NCBI GenBank assembly: GCA_043738425.1
Contig: JAYUGJ010000048.1
Coordinates: 1 to 26,101, forward strand
DNA from: PBB1 sp043738425
Lineage (GTDB): Bacteria; Pseudomonadota; Gammaproteobacteria; Burkholderiales; Burkholderiaceae_C
DNA length: 26,101 nt
Direction of reading: 5' to 3'
Part shown: one piece after another, positions 23,776 through 26,101 of the stretch
Numbering within the stretch: the stretch's first letter is position 1
Layout of the letters: every line of letters starts with the position of its first letter
Made by a program: the position numbers and the translations under genes
Notes under the pieces: generated by a model
What the model was told of the DNA's origin: nothing
Seen by the model: only the letters and a program-made list of their open reading frames with translations
The model's database searches: none

Positions 23776-24024
23776 GTGTATTTTGTTGTCTTGGGTGTTT
23801 TGTTTCTGGTGATGAAGCTGGCGGAGTTCGGGCCGATTGCGCTGTGGCCTTACTGGGCGGTGCTGGCACCGTTTGCCGCCGCGGTCGCGTGGTGGACATT
23901 TGCTGACAAGTCGGGTTGGACCAAGCGGCGCGAGATCGACAAGATGGAAGCGCGCAAAAAACTGCGCCGTGAAACCAACCTCGATGCGCTGGGCATGGGT
24001 GAGAAAAGCCGCAAAAAGCGCTGA
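23776..24024 (+). CDS. Small Trp-rich membrane protein, TIGR04438 type
   Basis: An 82-residue protein from a GTG start preceded by AGGAGA. Residues 1-14 (MYFVVLGVLFLVMK) and 20-42 (around ALWPYWAVLAPFAAAVAWWT) form one or two membrane segments. A strongly charged tail follows (TKRREIDKMEARKKLRRETN, then LGMGEKSRKKR), likely cytosolic. The clustered tryptophans and the basic tail match the TIGR04438 group of small proteins seen in Burkholderiales; their role is unknown to me. It is too short for an enzyme; a structural or regulatory membrane function is more likely. It lies divergent from the cytochrome gene and convergent with ilvD, separated from the latter by a hairpin. Confidence 0.82.
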   Translation: MYFVVLGVLFLVMKLAEFGPIALWPYWAVLAPFAAAVAWWTFADKSGWTKRREIDKMEARKKLRRETNLDALGMGEKSRKKR

Positions 24025-24055
24025 CCAGCTGCCAGGCCGCTATCCGAGCTGACAA

Positions 24056-24083
24056 CGCGTCGGCTGCGACGGCAACCGACGCG
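24056..24083. terminator. Strong hairpin between convergent genes
   Basis: CGCGTCGG (24056-24063) pairs with CCGACGCG (24076-24083); after one C/A mismatch TGC (24065-24067) pairs with GCA (24072-24074) around the loop GACG. It lies between the Trp-rich protein gene and ilvD. Neither side has a T-run, so it may limit 3'-end decay or help Rho-dependent ending rather than act as a classical terminator. Confidence 0.45.
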
Positions 24084-24088
24084 GCCGA

Positions 24089-25795
<1,707 letters not shown>

Positions 25796-25978
25796 GGTTT
25801 GTTTTCGAATAATGGCTTTTTATAGGGAAGAGGCGGGCTGTGATTTTAACTTTTTACCTGCCTGGTGACGTAAATTTCAAGCAGTGTGGATCCTGACGAG
25901 TGTTTTGCAGAAAAATGAATGCGAGTTCGAAAGACGAGATCGCGTTATGCAGAGCTTCGTTCAAGTTCGCAGGTGCAT
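25796..25978 (-). promoter_or_regulatory. AT-richer leader of ilvD
   Basis: This 183-base gap between the VapC fragment and ilvD is clearly poorer in GC than the rest of the window. On the minus strand TATAAA (25824-25819) is a plausible -10 box, but no good -35 box stands at normal distance (TTAAAA lies about 19 bases away). I see no ATG-led leader peptide and no attenuator-like hairpin with a T-run. Confidence 0.3.
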
Positions 25979-26101
25979 TCAGGCTCTGGCCTGCGGCGCC
26001 AGAAAACCACCTGCTGCCCAGTTCTCCACTTGCAAAGCGTCCACCCGCTCAAATTCGCGCAAGTTATTGGTCACCAGCGTCAAACCTTCGCTTCGCGCAT
26101 G
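25979..26101 (-). CDS. vapC: VapC-like PIN-domain toxin, C-terminal fragment
   Basis: Forty codons enter from the right edge and stop at a TGA (25981-25979). They read HARSEGLTLVTNNLREFERV, then DALQVENWAAGGFLAP and a short Ala/Arg tail. The TLVTNNLREFERV...L.VENW pattern is the usual C-terminal end of VapC ribonucleases, in which the Asn and neighbouring Asp help bind the catalytic Mg2+. VapC toxins cleave tRNA or rRNA and are held inactive by a VapB antitoxin normally encoded just upstream, which would lie outside the window to the right. The gene is on the same strand as ilvD, 183 bases before it. Confidence 0.82.
   Translation of the reverse strand, partial: HARSEGLTLVTNNLREFERVDALQVENWAAGGFLAPQARA

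Noticed and set aside
25915..26101. Plus-strand open frame opposite the VapC fragment
   Set aside because: The minus strand matches a known toxin C-terminus; the plus frame has no ribosome site and no family pattern.

Overview
The window is a GC-rich, tightly packed stretch of chromosome with about 20 protein genes, no rRNA, tRNA, CRISPR array or insertion sequence that I can see, and only one gap over 300 bases. The gene families point to a betaproteobacterium of the order Burkholderiales: a GspA/GspB pair, an MsbA-related exporter, a DUF4124 protein, a single-chain class I fumarase beside a YqhA-type membrane protein and acetyl-CoA synthetase, and a small Trp-rich membrane protein of the TIGR04438 type. 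This placement is inferred from family content, not from a marker-gene comparison.

Layout. Positions 1-134 hold the N-terminus of a glutathione S-transferase (minus). Positions 224-2957 hold a gspA-gspB pair (plus), encoding the AAA+ ATPase and partner protein associated with type II secretion. Positions 3100-7975 hold four minus-strand genes: an AttH/CrtC-like lipocalin-fold protein, an ABC exporter, an OmpA-domain lipoprotein and thymidylate synthase. A 1366-residue SWIM-SNF2 helicase runs divergently (8045-12145). Positions 12185-15546 form a compact minus-strand group: aat and bpt (the two aminoacyl-tRNA-protein transferases of the bacterial Leu/N-degron pathway, overlapping by four bases), two small proteins of unknown function, a DUF1415 protein and a glycine-zipper lipoprotein. 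Positions 15694-17445 (plus) encode a DUF4124 envelope protein and a zinc-ribbon protein with a C-terminal membrane anchor.

The right part is mainly central metabolism and ion homeostasis: class I fumarase (minus), nhaA (plus), a YqhA-family membrane protein (minus), acs (plus) ending in a symmetrical intrinsic terminator, a small c-type cytochrome (minus), the Trp-rich small protein (plus) and ilvD (minus). The window ends in the C-terminus of a VapC-like PIN toxin upstream of ilvD.

Fumarase and Acs both feed or run carbon through the TCA cycle, and fumarase and IlvD both depend on labile Fe-S clusters. The N-degron pair is the clearest functional operon. I found no convincing new multi-gene system. 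The points most worth a second look are the zinc-ribbon tail-anchored protein, two tandem-repeat tracts inside coding regions (GspB and the SNF2 protein), the two unknown small genes beside bpt/aat, a possible coupled mini-ORF before aat, and the structured leader of acs.
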